Source: Lineus longissimus
Taxonomy: Eukaryota > Nemertea > Pilidiophora > Heteronemertea > Lineidae
Assembly: GCF_910592395.1 (NCBI RefSeq)
Contig: NC_088317.1
Location: forward strand, 10,294,001 to 10,358,000
DNA: 64,000 nucleotides
Reading direction: 5' to 3'
The position numbers were made by a program, and so were the translations under genes. The notes under the pieces were generated by a model. It ran no database searches. It saw only the letters and a program-made list of their open reading frames with translations, and was not told the origin of the DNA. Positions 1 through 11,641 of this stretch are shown piece by piece (positions within the stretch are counted from its first letter, which is position 1; each line of letters begins with the position of its first letter).

Positions 1-1926
1 GGATCAACGTTAGCTTTGTAAAGTCGTGGTCTGTGACTTCGAACCACTGGTCCATAGACACTAACACTTTCCTCCCCCTGTCAACACTGGCGACTGGTAC
101 ACCTGGTTCACCCACTTTCACTGAATGTTTGTCATCCATGCATGTCATTGTCGAGTATTCCCGGTATTTAACAGCCATCTCTTTCTCATATCGGAATAGT
201 GCGGACGCGTAATGGACATCAATGTGAGTATTCCTGAATTGTCTTGCTTGAATCATATACTTGATTCGAAGTCTACCTTGATAGTATTTGGCGGTTGCTG
301 CAGTTGTGCGTTTTGGCCAAAATTGAATGCGAAGCCACTGTTGTGATGGAATTGGTGTTCCCTCTGGGCAGCGTTTCTTCACCTGTTCATGAAGATCACG
401 AACGCTTTAGGCGGTGGCTAAGTGTGTAACCACCTCTGCATTATCAACAACATCATGGCGTCTGTCATCTACAGCTGTTTCAACAGAAGCTTGAATGTAT
501 TCTTTGCATTGCTGCAAAAACACATCATATAACTCCGGTGCACCACTATTGTTAACCCTCAAATCCACAACAAGATCCGGGTCCTGTGTTTCTAGCAAGA
601 CTGCCACCCTTGCATCCACTTCGTCTTCATCAGACGTTCTTGCAGCTGAAGAATCACCAGTCAGACGTCTGTATGCCTCACGGAGGAAAGCCGATTTCGT
701 GTTTGTCAAAGTCCCGAACATATCTATAAATTCTGCTCGCATTGTTCTGGAATGGTACACAGGGATCTTCGGCATCAGCTCATCTTACACTTTGCTGTTC
801 CTTGACAACAACACCATCTCATCTGCATCAACATGCACCTTCCACAGGAAGTCCATGTTCTGCCTACCCCTACTAAATGTAAGTCGGGTAGCCTTCATTG
901 GAAGACAGTCTTTCAAACCTTTCAAATATCTGTATTTCTTCCAAGGCTCTCCTGGGGCAAAGTCATTGATGTAGATGGGGATGTACTCGTCAACCTCTTT
1001 CAAGGCTTCAACCAAACTTCTATACTTGACCTCATCAGTTGTTTTCACAAGGCGTGTAGGGTAGATGACCTCCCATGCAGTACAATCATTTTCTACAGTT
1101 TGGTTTGCATGGCATGTTTTCATGAAGTCATTTGTTTTAGCAAGATAGGAAGAATACTTCTTCAAACAATCTGCAAGCTTCAATATGGCGTCATGGATTT
1201 TCCCCCAGGTCTTTCTCTGCATGTATGCTTGGGATCCAAGTTCAAATAATGCATTGGCATCTGCAGACAGCTGACTTTCTTCAAGAGAGACCCGCCGTCT
1301 CTTTCTGTTTTCTGGTTTGTTGTATCCTGAAAATTGCTTCAGAATTTCAGGCACTCCATGACCTCGCTGGGCTAGTGACAGTAGTGTGGAATGGTTACCA
1401 TCTATGTTCCACAATACTGAGCTGAGCGTATTGATGAATTGGATTCCTAGATGTTCTGCTTGATCCATTGACCACCCAACAGAAGATTTATGCAGGAAAT
1501 CGATCAATTGATTTTTCAACAAAAACTTGTTGTTTGCAGGCTTTTCCCACTTCTTTGGAATATGGCACGTACTACAGGCCAGGGCAGATGCAGACATCAT
1601 TCTTGGAAAAGCACATGGGGCACTCGTAGGAACATCATTATCATCTACATCATCAGCTTTCTCCACACTGAACAGCACAAATTTACCAAAATTACTCATA
1701 ACCTCATTGACGTTAAGTCCACAACTCATCCGCATCAGTTTCTGTTGAGAACTGCCAACTGATGCCTGAACACGTGCAGTGTTGAATTCTCTATCAATTG
1801 ACACACTGTCAAACTCACCGTTGGCAAAGGCATTGTACAGTTCAGATAAAGATCAATAACATCTACACCATACCAGTCCTTCACGCATTTGGCACCCGAC
1901 GAGATTTTTACCACGAGGAGCACCAT
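1..1926 (-). pseudogene. Decayed gene of an uncharacterised, probably transposon-derived protein family
   Basis: One minus-strand reading frame runs from about 1859 to the window edge and is interrupted by two in-frame TAA codons, at 785-787 and 407-409. Coding continues in the same frame on both sides of each stop. A third lesion near 1855 moves the upstream part (about 1926-1860, beginning MVLLVVKISSGAK) into another frame. The protein has a Cys pair (STCHIP), a basic KRRR stretch, a conserved-looking middle (GEPWKKYRYLKGLKDCLPMK), and a C-terminal part with MDDKHSVKVGEPG and a W/F-rich HTH-like segment (WLRIQFWPKRTTA). The DDK...GEPG pattern resembles unnamed proteins common in invertebrate genomes, often thought to derive from transposases. 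I do not recognise a named family. The gene continues beyond base 1. Decay by nonsense mutation is seen directly; a transposon origin is inference. Confidence 0.6.
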
Positions 1927-1989
1927 GATCTGCTGATGATTTATTCCCCTGACATTTTACATGTACCGTACAAATCGATGTATATCTGA

Positions 1990-2620
1990 CACAAGCATGC
2001 AAAGTGACAGCAAGCAGCATGGCCCCAAGTCTCGCCCATTGAAAACATTCTCCTCATACACCACATAGTGTGTAAGCTTTGGTCAAACATTCATGTGTTG
2101 AGCAAGAAATAAAAACACATGCGTTTATTCATCTCGATTCCAGGCTCATCGGCAATATAAAAATAACTGGTAGGCCTATACGCATTTGCCCACGCAGGTA
2201 TGAGGTTGAGAAAGTATTGGTTCCAAAATCTCCCCGAGTGTAGTCTCACTGAGTCAATAATTCTTTTGTGTGCTGACAATTCACTTTGAATGAAAAATAT
2301 TCATTGCCGTTGAGCGAGACTGGTGTCACCTGTACTGAGGTATTGAGACATTTTTTTCAGCATCGGCTGGCTGCATGCTACGTCTCTGGATTTGTTTAGT
2401 CGTAACTAATACCACATGTGTGATGGCCAGAACGGGGAAATGGATATCAATTATCAACAGGCCACCGGGTCAGGTAAAATTAGGGCGGTAGGTTGTTTGA
2501 ATCTGAGTTGGAAGTTGAGGGCACAACTTGGAGCGGACGGTACCTTGATATTTGATATATCGAATATCAAAATAATCGGCACGGGACCTAAATGTCGGGG
2601 CGGGCGGTGATGATAAACAA
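1990..2620. other. No recognisable gene
   Basis: Only short open frames are present, none resembling a known protein. I see no repeat unit or RNA gene here. It separates the decayed minus-strand gene from the first HINE-like repeat. Confidence 0.5.
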
Positions 2621-2639
2621 GTAATTTATGTTGAATGGC

Positions 2640-3414
2640 CTTATTACTGACAAGTTTTTGGTAAAAATTTTATGGTAGATACTCTTAGCAAGGATACATC
2701 ACATATGATACGGGTTTTTGATTTGACGTACTTGTCAAGGTCACAGAGGTCAAATGGCATAAATTGGCCATTTGAGCGTAACTGTGGAACATTTGTTAAC
2801 CCCTAAGGCTATGAACTTGAGACTTTGTAGAAAGGACCCTCTAGGTCAGCTGACCCCTGACCCTGAATTTCAGTTCGGTATGATACTTGACTTGGCCACC
2901 AGGGGGTCAAAAGTGAAAACCTAGAAAGTGTAATATCTCGCTTATTAGTGATTCGTTTTCAATAACATTATTATGGTAGGTTCTCCTAGCAAGGATACAT
3001 CACATATCATATGAGTTTTTGATCTGACCTGCTTTTTAAGGTCACAGAGGTCAAATGACGTAAATTGGTCGTTTGATTGTAACTATGGCATGTTTCTTAA
3101 CCACTAAAGCTATGAACTTGAAATTTGGTGCACATGACTCCCTGCGTCATGTGACCTCCGACACCGAATTTCGATCTGATCTGGTACTCAACTTGGCCAC
3201 CAGGAGGCCAAAACTAAAATAGATAAAAAGTGCAATATCTCGTTTATTAGTGACTTGTTTTTGATGATATTCTTACTCCAAGCAATGATACATTGCATGT
3301 CATACCGACTTTGGTTTGACCTATATACTATTCATGTAAAATTTTTCTTAACATGGATGAATTCCAAAGCACCAAATATCTATACGGTGAGCACAATGGC
3401 CCCTGGCCGTTTCA
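2640..3414 (+). mobile_element. 5'-truncated HINE-like (non-autonomous Helentron-type) element, copy A
   Basis: About 2.6 copies of a ~298-bp unit, each carrying the landmarks 'atggtaggt', 'aaggatacatcacatat', AGGTCACAGAGGTCA (2738 and 3039), 'gctatgaacttga' and CCACCAGGGGG-type text (2896, 3197). The 3' end carries the subterminal repeat CGGTGAGC (3385-3392), then a hairpin AATGGCC-CCT-GGCCGTT (3395-3411) and TTCAT. The 5' hairpin and microsatellite are missing. The same family recurs at 31.6 and 42.0 kb. HINE elements are known for subterminal inverted repeats, core tandem repeats and a 3' hairpin; assignment here rests on that architecture, without a Rep/helicase gene in view. Confidence 0.65.
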
Positions 3415-3668
3415 TAATTTTTGGTGTATCAAAATAAATCTTATTCAGTTATTGCTCTGAAAACGTCATTATTTTGTTATTATTGTCCTTTTGTCTGGTG
3501 AAGATGTTCATTCATCTAATATTTATAGGCCCCAGATACCGTCTGGGGACTATATTGATATCACTGGAATTCTCGAAACTGTTATTTTCTTCCACCAAAT
3601 TAACACATTTATTGCGGTAGTCCAGCAAAACGGCTCAATAAACCAGAAATCAATCACCCTTACTCCAC

Positions 3669-3768
3669 CAAACCGAATTCCATCTGTGGACTATCGCAAA
3701 AGTATTTTTAAAATCCACCAAACCGAATTCCATATGTGGACTATCGCAAAAGTATTTTTAAAATCCTG
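3669..3768. repeat. Two-copy 50-bp direct tandem repeat
   Basis: Two adjacent near-identical 50-bp copies containing 'accgaattccat' and 'tggactatcgcaaaagta'. A third, diverged copy with 'catggactatcgcaaaacg' lies at about 3976-4024 and shares the following 'atttcgat' text, so the original duplication was probably longer. Confidence 0.8.
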
Positions 3769-3769
3769 A

Positions 3770-5426
3770 GGATTTCGATACTTTTGAAGCATTTTTTGCT
3801 GAGATATGATACCGTCTTCTCCCAACATGCTGAAGCCGCGATTCAATCTGACATGCGCTGTGACATGCGCAGTGGCGAGACGCTGATACATTAGCATAAG
3901 TTCCGCCCCGTCATAATGACGTCATTATTCTCAGGAGTTGGTCGAGCGATGGGAAGATGGAGGTATTATAAAGAAACCCAATTCGATTCATGGACTATCG
4001 CAAAACGATTTTTCAAAACTCAGAATATTTCGATGCATGACTCACGTGATTCTCACATGATTCTCAATAATAACAAATTGAACTGCGCATGCTCGGGCAC
4101 TGGGGGCGGAGCTACAAATCTGAACTCGAATAGGAGTCCCCTCGAATAGGAAGTTGGAAGTTTGACTTTCTCGGTCGGTGAAAGTCGAAAAGTTGAATAA
4201 ATCGCTCGGCGGTTCCAGTTCCCTTTAATTCGAACGCGTTCGACTCGAGTATTTGCACACGTTCTTCTTCGTAGTTTGACTACAGTCGAGTTTGTTACTC
4301 GGTTTCTACTCGATTGACATGACGACTACCTGCGGACTATCAAATTTGCCACCAGCAAATTTCGGAATTCTTGTTATGATTGCCACTTCAAAAATGCATT
4401 ACTGTTTGTTAGCTACGCTGGCTTCCAGTGGAGCTTATGGTTTGTACTGGAGCTGGCCGAATGTAGTTCCAGCAAAATAGTTGCATTTTCATCCGAATTT
4501 GCTGTAGCTGAGCCAGAAAATGTGCCAGGATACCAATATTTTGAACTCTTGTTTCGATAGGATTATAGCTATTCACGGCAGATAGACTAAACGTAAGGCA
4601 TTGCAGCCGAGGCTGATGAAGTGATGGCCATTTTTCGAATGTATATAGTGTGTACGTTCACTTCAAAACATGGCTCCAATCTAAATTTTTCATAACGAGC
4701 AGTTAGGAAGTGGTATTTCCCTATATCTTGATTCTCAATGTCAACATGTCGTGTTGTGGGGTTATTTTGTCTAATTCTTAGAAATATTGCCGATAAAGGA
4801 CACGTAGAGAAACCCAGATTCATGCGCTCAGTTCATCTACGTACGATGAACATTTGACAGAAAACCAGGGTGAGTTTTCTCGGTATTTTCTCTTGATTTG
4901 CTAGGTACAATTGGCCATGACAACTGTATTTGAAATGTCATAGTATAGAATGACTCCCGTAACTTGTTTACATAGGAAGTGTTACCGTTTTTGGCTTTCT
5001 GTCTCGTTAAATTTGCTCAGTCACTGAGTTGAAGTCGAAGATTAAAACACACATGAACGCCATAGTACATTTTATACACAAAACGGTGTTGCAAAAAATT
5101 CTTCCCAATCATGAGAATTAAATAATCGTAATACTTCACAATTATCTATTGCACATAAATATAACAACTACAGGAGAATGACTTTGAAATCCAGACAGAA
5201 CTTTGTTGTAAGAATAGCCTCTTTGTATTTATAAACATCATCAACGCAATCAAAACAAACCCAAACGCTATATGAACAAACATGGCGGACCGCTTCACAA
5301 GAAGTTGACGTTTTCTCATGTTTCTTGTCAAAATAACAATGATATCGTACACCTTTGATAGTGACACTGGTCAGAGTACACAAATAACAGCGACGAAGTA
5401 GTCTGCTGGAATTTCGAGGTATTTTT
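3770..5426. other. No recognisable gene
   Basis: Apart from the diverged repeat copy near 3976-4045, this stretch holds only short frames. It lies immediately upstream of the LINE endonuclease frame, so it could hold that element's 5' UTR or ORF1, but I see no gag or zinc-knuckle motif that would show it. Confidence 0.4.
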
Positions 5427-5790
5427 AACGAACAATAAAACTGCCATTCTCAGTCTATGCTGGTAATAAACATCTACGAATTGCTCACTGGAATGCTGAG
5501 GGTGTGAGAAAAAAGAAGCTAGACCTGCAGTCCTTCCTAAAATCTAATAACATCGATGTGTGCTGTGTCCAAGAAACACATCTCAGGCCTGACCACAGAT
5601 TTACCATCAGAGGATACGAGACCTTCCGGCAGGACAGGGTTAACAGATCAAAAGGAGGAATCATCACGCTGGTCAGAAACAACATAGCAGCCACCCTCAC
5701 ACAAGACTCAGGCCAAGAGGAGACAGAACACCTAGGAGTAAAGATGAAGTTAAAGAACGCAAACAACTTCACTGTCTACAACATCTACTC
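5427..5790 (+). pseudogene. LINE endonuclease, N-terminal fragment
   Basis: The frame reads LRIAHWNAEGV, then CCVQETHLRP (the catalytic QETHL block of APE-type endonucleases), RGYETFRQDR and SKGGIITLVRNN, and stops being meaningful at the insertion point after YNIYS. The C-terminal half of the domain, with GDFNSH and SDHKP, lies in the frame beginning at 8010. The fragment was one polypeptide before the nested insertion, so this copy cannot make a complete endonuclease. Confidence 0.9.
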
Positions 5791-8009
5791 ATAATAAATA
5801 ATACAAGTCTTATATAGCGCAGTATCCAACCATTAACTGGCCGCTCAAAGCGCTTGATAGGCCTCTTTAAAAAGCAAATGTTTCAGTTGTCCCTTGAAAG
5901 ATAACAGAGAGCTGCAGTTCCTAACAGTTGAAGGAAGTTTGTTCCACAGCTGAGGAGCTCCAATTGAAAATGCTCTACCACCGACTGACATGACATTGGT
6001 CTTTGGGATAGACAGAAGAACGGCCGATGAAGAGCGCAGAGTTCGAGAAACGGTATGAACGGAGAGAAGTTCTGAAAGGTATTGGGGAGCAAGTTGGTGA
6101 AGACACTTGTAAGTAAGAAGGAGAACCTTGTACTTGATGCGCTGTTGCACAGGAAGCCAATGTAGAGACCTGAGTACTGGGGAAATGGAAGATCGTTTCT
6201 TGGTCTTGGTAATTAGGCGAGCGGCAGAATTTTGTACCTTCTGTAGGGGTATAATTGTTGAATTGGGACAACCAAGGAAAAGGGAATTACAGAAATCCAG
6301 GCGAGATATTACAAGAGCCTGGACATATAACCTGGTGGTATTTGGAGTTAGATATTTTCTGATTTTCCCGATGTTACGAATGTGAAAATTGGTGGCCCGT
6401 ACACATGTGTTAATGTGTTCTTTGAAATTGAAATCACGGTCCAAGATCACACCCAAATCTCTTGCAGAAACAGAAGAATATACATTTGCATCAATGATAC
6501 GGATGGCGGGGAGATTAATAGTGCTGCTGAACCTGCGGGAACAGATTAGCAGAATCTCGGTCTTGTCGCCATTACAGCTAAGAAAGTTGTCGACCAACCA
6601 GAGATTTAAATCGTGGACAGCATTAGAGATCTTGGAGCAGGTGGTACTAATCTCAGTTATAGTGAAGGCCACATACAATTGACTGTCATCAGCATATAAG
6701 TGGTACATAATGGCATGCTTACGGATGATTCCACCAACTGGGGTAGTGTAGACAGTAAAAAGTGCTGGTCCCAGTATAGAACCCTGGGGAACACCGAACT
6801 TGATAGGACTAGGTCTAGACAATTTGCCGTCAATGCATACCTCTTGTGATCTGTTATCAAGATAAGACGAAACCCATGCCAGTGCTGTGCCAGTAACACC
6901 CATAGCAGCAAGTCTCTGAAGTAGTCTGGAATGGTCCACAGTGTCAAATGCGGCGCTCATATCGAGTAATACAAGGAGTACACACTTCTTTTCATCAAGT
7001 GCATGAATTATGTCATTGTGTACTCGCAATAGTGCCGTTTCAACACTGTGAAGTGGTTTGTAAGCAGATTGAAACTTGTCAAGAGCACCGTTTTCAGCAA
7101 TATGGCTTGATAACTGATTGCAAACCACCCTCTCCAAAACCTTTGAAAGGAAGGACAGGTTAGAGACAGGCCTGTAGTTTTTGAATGTGTCAGCATCTAA
7201 GGATGGCTTCTTAATCAAGGGATTAAGAATAGCTCGTTTGAAAGAGCTTGGCACCATGCCACTTTCCAATGAGGAATTGACTATCTTGCAAATCAGGCGC
7301 ATAATGTCTCCTGGTAGGCACTTCCCAAGCAAAGATGTTGGGAGTGGATCTAATGCACACTGTATTGGTTTCATGTCACTAATGAGTTTGAGTAGCCCGT
7401 GTTCAGTTACAGGCTTAAATACATCAAGGTATGAAGTCAGTGAATAATGTTCATCTAATGATTCATTCGAAACTGACGCTGGAAACTTGTCTCTGATGAG
7501 TTGCACCTTCTCACTGAAAAATGAACTGAACCGTTCAGCAAGTTCAGAAGAACACTCATGACTAGGCAGAGTAACAGACCCCCTTCCATACAGAAGTGAT
7601 TTAACAGTCTTGAAAGTCTCTGTAGTTGGTGAATTGAGAAGACGAGCTGAAAAATGTTCCACCTTGGCAGCTTCGATCATTTTGTCAACATTACGAGCTT
7701 GACTCTTCCATACCTGCCGATCAACGGTGAGTTTACTCCGGCGGTATTTTCTCTCGAGCTTGCGCTCCAGCTTCCTGGCAAGAATGATATCATCGTTGAA
7801 CCAGGGGACGTTGGGTCGCACATGCACAAGTTTCGACTTGGCAGGTGCATGCTTGTCTAGAAGGGAACCAAGCAATCGATCATAGCTATCAACAAGTGAC
7901 TCGAGATCGGAAGACAAATCTAAGCCTTGAACACCATCAGAAACATCAGAAGCAAAAGATTTGATGTCAATTGATTTGACCTTCCGGTATCTAATAGTTT
8001 TAACAGGCA
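5791..8009 (-). mobile_element. Nested 5'-truncated L2/CR1-like LINE
   Basis: Inserted in opposite orientation inside the endonuclease of the RNase H LINE and flanked by TACTC duplications. Its 3' UTR, read on the minus strand, has the pattern common to L2/CR1-type elements: an AAGCGC...GCGCTATATAAGAC segment followed by an ATTATTTATTAT tail ending at the target site. The 5' end is truncated before the endonuclease, which is usual for target-primed insertion. The reading frame is otherwise open for more than 700 codons, suggesting a young insertion. Confidence 0.88.
5845..8009 (-). CDS. L2/CR1-like reverse transcriptase, 5'-truncated
   Basis: Open for about 720 codons. It starts in the linker after the missing endonuclease, has NYRPVSNLSFLSKVLE (RT motif 1-2), LLDMSAAFDTVDH (motif A, near residue 353), GVPQGSILGP (motif B) and LYADDSQLY (motif C YADD, near residue 441), and ends with the thumb/C-terminal pattern typical of L2/CR1 (FSIGAPQLWNKLPS, FKGQLKHLLF). 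There is no RNase H. The catalytic Asp residues are all present. The apparent ATG at the 5' end straddles the insertion junction, so it is not a genuine start. It cannot act alone without its endonuclease. Confidence 0.92.
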
Positions 8010-11000
8010 TACTCCCCACCTGACAAGCCTATCTCACTCCTTGACCTAGAGCCATCCACGGAAAATTGGGTTATAATGGGCGATTTCAACAGCCACTCCC
8101 CAAGCTGGGGCTACAGAGACCTCAATGCAAAAGGGGAGGAAGTAGAGAACTGGATGATACACCACCAACTACAGCTGTTGAATCACCCAGACGACCCACC
8201 AACCTATTACTCGAGATCATGGAGGACTACAAGCACCCCTGATCTAGCCATTACCACTGAAGATGTTCAACGGATCAGCAGGAGAGAGGTCTGCCCACAA
8301 CTTGGAGGGAGTGACCACAAACCTGTGATCATTCATGTAGAACAGCAAGTCAACAACCAGACAGGACTCCCACCCAGCTGGAATTACAAAAAGGCCAACT
8401 GGGACCAATTCAAACTGGTGTCAGATAGAAATAGTCGAGACATCATCCTCACCAGACGCAGCCCAAGTAAAGATGTCAAGCGTTTCAACAAAGCGATACT
8501 AGATGCAGCAGAGGTAGCAATACCAAGAGGAAGAAGGAAGGATTATCAGCCCTTCTTGACCCCGCATCTGGATGAGCTGCACACGAGACTCTCTGAAGCC
8601 AGAGAGAAAATGGAGCAGGAGCCAACAGATGGACATGCCATTGAACACAACAAGGCAAGGGCCGAGTACATCAGGGAAAAAACCACCCATATCCGCAAAT
8701 CATGGCAGGAAACGACATCATCTCTGAATATGGAAAAAGACACCACAAGACTCTGGAAACTGACAAAAGCCCTCAACGAAGAAAAGCAGGACAAAAGGCG
8801 AACTGTGCTCGATGTAGAGGGAGAACTTCAGTCAGGTTTACAAGCAGCAAACACTCTGGCGAAAACCTACCAGAAAAGAAGTACTGTCAGCATGTCCAAA
8901 GAGCGAGTTGATGAGGTGAGAAAGCAAACCAAGACCGAGACGGAAAGAAACACTACAGCAGAGGACTACATGGAAGTTCCTTTCAAGATGACAGAACTCA
9001 ACAGCGCCCTCAAGACACTGAAGAAAAAGAAGGCACCCGGGCCCGATGGAATTAGCAACGAGATGCTCCTTAACCTAGGACCAACAGCCAAGGACACTCT
9101 CCTACATATCTACAACAAATGCTGGAAGAAGGGGACTGTACCATCAGTATGGAAAGAGGCTCACATAACTCCAATCAACAAAAAGGGAAAGAACAGAGCA
9201 CACCCAGAAAATTACAGACCCATAAGCCTTGTAAGCTGTGTTGGGAAACTGATGGAGAAAATGGTGAACAAACGCCTAATGTGGCACCTAGAGTCCAAGA
9301 GCCTTCTCAGCCCAACCCAATCCGGATACAGGAAACATAGGAGTACCGAAGATCAGCTTTCACTCCTTGCCCAAGAAGTAGAAAATGGTTTCCAGGAGAA
9401 GAAAAGCACACTAGCTGTGTTCTTTGACCTCACACAAGCCTTTGACCGTGTCTGGAAGAACGGCCTTCTCCTGAAACTACAAAAGAAAGGTGTAACCGGA
9501 CGCCTCTACAGGTGGACGAAAGGTTTTCTACACCAAAGAACAGCAAGAGTCAAACTAGACGGCATCCTCAGCCACAGGATTAAACTCATAGAAGGTGTAC
9601 CACAGGGAAGCGTGATATCCCCCACCCTCTTCCTTGTCTACATAGACGATCTCACTGAATGCGTACCCCCAAGCGTCTCCAACACCTTACATGCGGATGA
9701 CTTCTCTGTCTGGAGTACAACTCTGTACACAAGCACTGCCACAAAACGCATTCAAGAAACTGTGAATAACGTCGACACCTGGGCAGATGATTTGGGACAA
9801 GAAACAAGCAAGACAAAAACCTGTGCCACCCTTTTCAGCCTATCTACAAAAAAGGTAAACATCACACTCAAGATAGGAGACCAGGTCATTCCCCAAGAAG
9901 ACAACCCCACCTTCATTGGCATCAAACATGACTCCAGGATGACATGGAAGACACAAGTCGAGTCAGTCAGAGACAGAGCAATCAAACGATTAGCCCTGAT
10001 GAAGAAGCTTGCGGGAACCGGCTGGGGCGCTAACGCCAGGATACTCAAGCAGGTCTACACAGGATCTGTAAGACCAGTTATGGAGTATGCTTCTCAAAGC
10101 TGGGCAACAACCGCCAAAACAAACCAAGCAAAACTCGACAAAGTACAGAACTTCGGCCTGAGGATAATCCTAGGAGCTATGAAGTCGACCCCGATTGCTG
10201 ACATGGAAAGGACGGCTGGCATCGAACCCCTGGAACACAGGAGGAACCAGAAAATCCTCATCCATGGGGAGAAAATCAGACGCCTTCCAAGTCACCCTCT
10301 TCACCCCAAGCTTGAGGAAACGCCCAAGAACCGTCTAAAACGCAAAAGTCAAAACCATCTGACTAAGAGTCTACAAGATTCGGCTTCTGAATTGCTCCAG
10401 CCAGGAAATCCAGTTGAAAACCTGCAGCCAACAGCGTGGTCCCAGCAAGAGCTCCGAGTGGAAATCCAGCCTTCAGTACCAGACCTGAGAAGCAAGGGGA
10501 TCAAACTCCCGGGTATCCAAAAAGCACTCACCATGGAACATATTGACCGGCAATACCCACATGACAGATGGACACTAGCCTACACGGACGGATCAGCTGA
10601 AAGCGCAGTGAAAAACGGAGGAAGTGGAATCTACATAAGATACCCTTGTGGAGAAAGCTCAACCCTCTCCGTCCCTGGAGGAAAATACTGCAGCAACTTC
10701 AAAGCAGAGGTGCTAGCTATGACAACTGCCGCGAAACATCTAGCACAGTCCCAAATGACATCACCACTGATAGCCATTCTAACAGACTCACTGTCCACAC
10801 TCCAAGCCCTAAGATCAGAAAACATCGAGTCAGAAATCAAAGATCTGAAAGAACACCTCCAAGATCTCACCAGTAACCACCACGTGGTCTTGCAATGGAT
10901 TCCCGCCCACTGTGGAATACCTGGAAATGAAAGGGCTGACCAACTAGCAAAAGAAGGAAGCCTACAGATCCAGCCAAATGGGAAGCAGTCATACAGAGAA

Positions 11001-11366
11001 ATAACAACACTCCTGAAGCAGAAATGCAGAAATGACTGGAAGAAAATCCAGGGAAACCACCACCCCCAATCAGATCAGTTGTGGCTACTTGACCGAAAAG
11101 ATGCTACTACCATCTACCGTCTAAGAACAGGCCATTGTGGCCTGCGTGGGCATCTTAAACGTATAGGAGTAAGAGACACAGCAGAATGCCAATGCCAGAC
11201 AGCAGTGCAAACACCAACGCACATCCTACAGGACTGTCCCCTGAACCAGGATTTACGAAATAGATTCTGGCCAAAGGACACGAAGGTCGAAGAAAAGCTG
11301 TGGGGAACACAGCCGGACCTTCGGGCGACAAGCCGCTTCATCTCCGCCACAGGACTGAGGTTATAG
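8010..11366 (+). CDS. LINE polyprotein: endonuclease C-terminus, RT, RNase H
   Basis: Open from the insertion junction to 11366, more than 1100 codons. Counted from the first ATG (8076), the order is: endonuclease C-half (GDFNSHSPSWG at residues 2-12, GSDHKPV near 78), basic linker, RT with NYRPISLVS, FFDLTQAFDRV (near 448), GVPQGSVISP and LHADDFS (near 539; HADD in place of the usual YADD), then RNase H with YTDGSAE (near 835), FKAEVLA, LTDSLSTL and IPAHCGIPGNERAD (near 941). All four acidic RNase H residues are present. A C-terminal CQC...THIL.DCP zinc-knuckle-like motif follows. The true start lies in the 5427-5790 fragment, so 8076 is only an internal Met. Enzymatic domains look intact. 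Confidence 0.93.
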   Translation, partial: YSPPDKPISLLDLEPSTENWVIMGDFNSHSPSWGYRDLNAKGEEVENWMIHHQLQLLNHPDDPPTYYSRSWRTTSTPDLAITTEDVQRISRREVCPQLGGSDHKPVIIHVEQQVNNQTGLPPSWNYKKANWDQFKLVSDRNSRDIILTRRSPSKDVKRFNKAILDAAEVAIPRGRRKDYQPFLTPHLDELHTRLSEAREKMEQEPTDGHAIEHNKARAEYIREKTTHIRKSWQETTSSLNMEKDTTRLWKLTKALNEEKQDKRRTVLDVEGELQSGLQAANTLAKTYQKRSTVSMSKERVDEVRKQTKTETERNTTAEDYMEVPFKMTELNSALKTLKKKKAPGPDGISNEMLLNLGPTAKDTLLHIYNKCWKKGTVPSVWKEAHITPINKKGKNRAHPENYRPISLVSCVGKLMEKMVNKRLMWHLESKSLLSPTQSGYRKHRSTEDQLSLLAQEVENGFQEKKSTLAVFFDLTQAFDRVWKNGLLLKLQKKGVTGRLYRWTKGFLHQRTARVKLDGILSHRIKLIEGVPQGSVISPTLFLVYIDDLTECVPPSVSNTLHADDFSVWSTTLYTSTATKRIQETVNNVDTWADDLGQETSKTKTCATLFSLSTKKVNITLKIGDQVIPQEDNPTFIGIKHDSRMTWKTQVESVRDRAIKRLALMKKLAGTGWGANARILKQVYTGSVRPVMEYASQSWATTAKTNQAKLDKVQNFGLRIILGAMKSTPIADMERTAGIEPLEHRRNQKILIHGEKIRRLPSHPLHPKLEETPKNRLKRKSQNHLTKSLQDSASELLQPGNPVENLQPTAWSQQELRVEIQPSVPDLRSKGIKLPGIQKALTMEHIDRQYPHDRWTLAYTDGSAESAVKNGGSGIYIRYPCGESSTLSVPGGKYCSNFKAEVLAMTTAAKHLAQSQMTSPLIAILTDSLSTLQALRSENIESEIKDLKEHLQDLTSNHHVVLQWIPAHCGIPGNERADQLAKEGSLQIQPNGKQSYREITTLLKQKCRNDWKKIQGNHHPQSDQLWLLDRKDATTIYRLRTGHCGLRGHLKRIGVRDTAECQCQTAVQTPTHILQDCPLNQDLRNRFWPKDTKVEEKLWGTQPDLRATSRFISATGLRL

Positions 11367-11401
11367 TACTTAGGCAGGTTGAACGCTGAAGAAGAAGAAG
11401 T

Positions 11402-11641
11402 CTATGCTGATACGGAAAACCGTGAGGAGCTGCATGAACTGGGCCTATATTATTTACCATACATTACAGTTACATACCCGATACCGGTACATGAACAAAT
11501 GCAATACACTGCAACATATGTGCAGGGAAGTAATGTATGCATTGCAAGCCATGTGTCCAAACTCTACCAAGGTGAATGTTAGTAAATAAGGGTGAACTTT
11601 TTCAAATTTAACTTTATTTCATCCCCCCACCAGTTCACTAG
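11402..11641. other. Short spacer between LINE tail and HINE-like element
   Basis: Short overlapping frames only. Nothing recognised. Confidence 0.4.

Larger units (their letters stand above)
5427..11401 (+). mobile_element. LINE with endonuclease, reverse transcriptase and RNase H, split by another LINE
   Basis: The coding part starts with an apurinic-type endonuclease (5427-5790), is interrupted by a 2.2-kb minus-strand LINE (5791-8009), and resumes at 8010 in the same protein, ending with a stop at 11364-11366. The 3' end is a short GAA repeat (about 11386-11401). The interruption is flanked by the duplicated pentamer TACTC (5786-5790 and 8010-8014). Removing the insert and one TACTC restores the sense ...NIYSPPD. 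The RNase H domain after the RT places it in the I/Jockey-type group of non-LTR retrotransposons. No ORF1 is recognised upstream, so the element may be 5'-truncated. Confidence 0.9.

Noticed and set aside
407-787. Alternative genetic code (TAA read as Gln, as in ciliates)
   Set aside because: Long intact frames in the same window (LINEs, DIRS gag, N-RAG C-terminus) end normally at TAA or TAG, and metazoan gene structure argues for the standard code.
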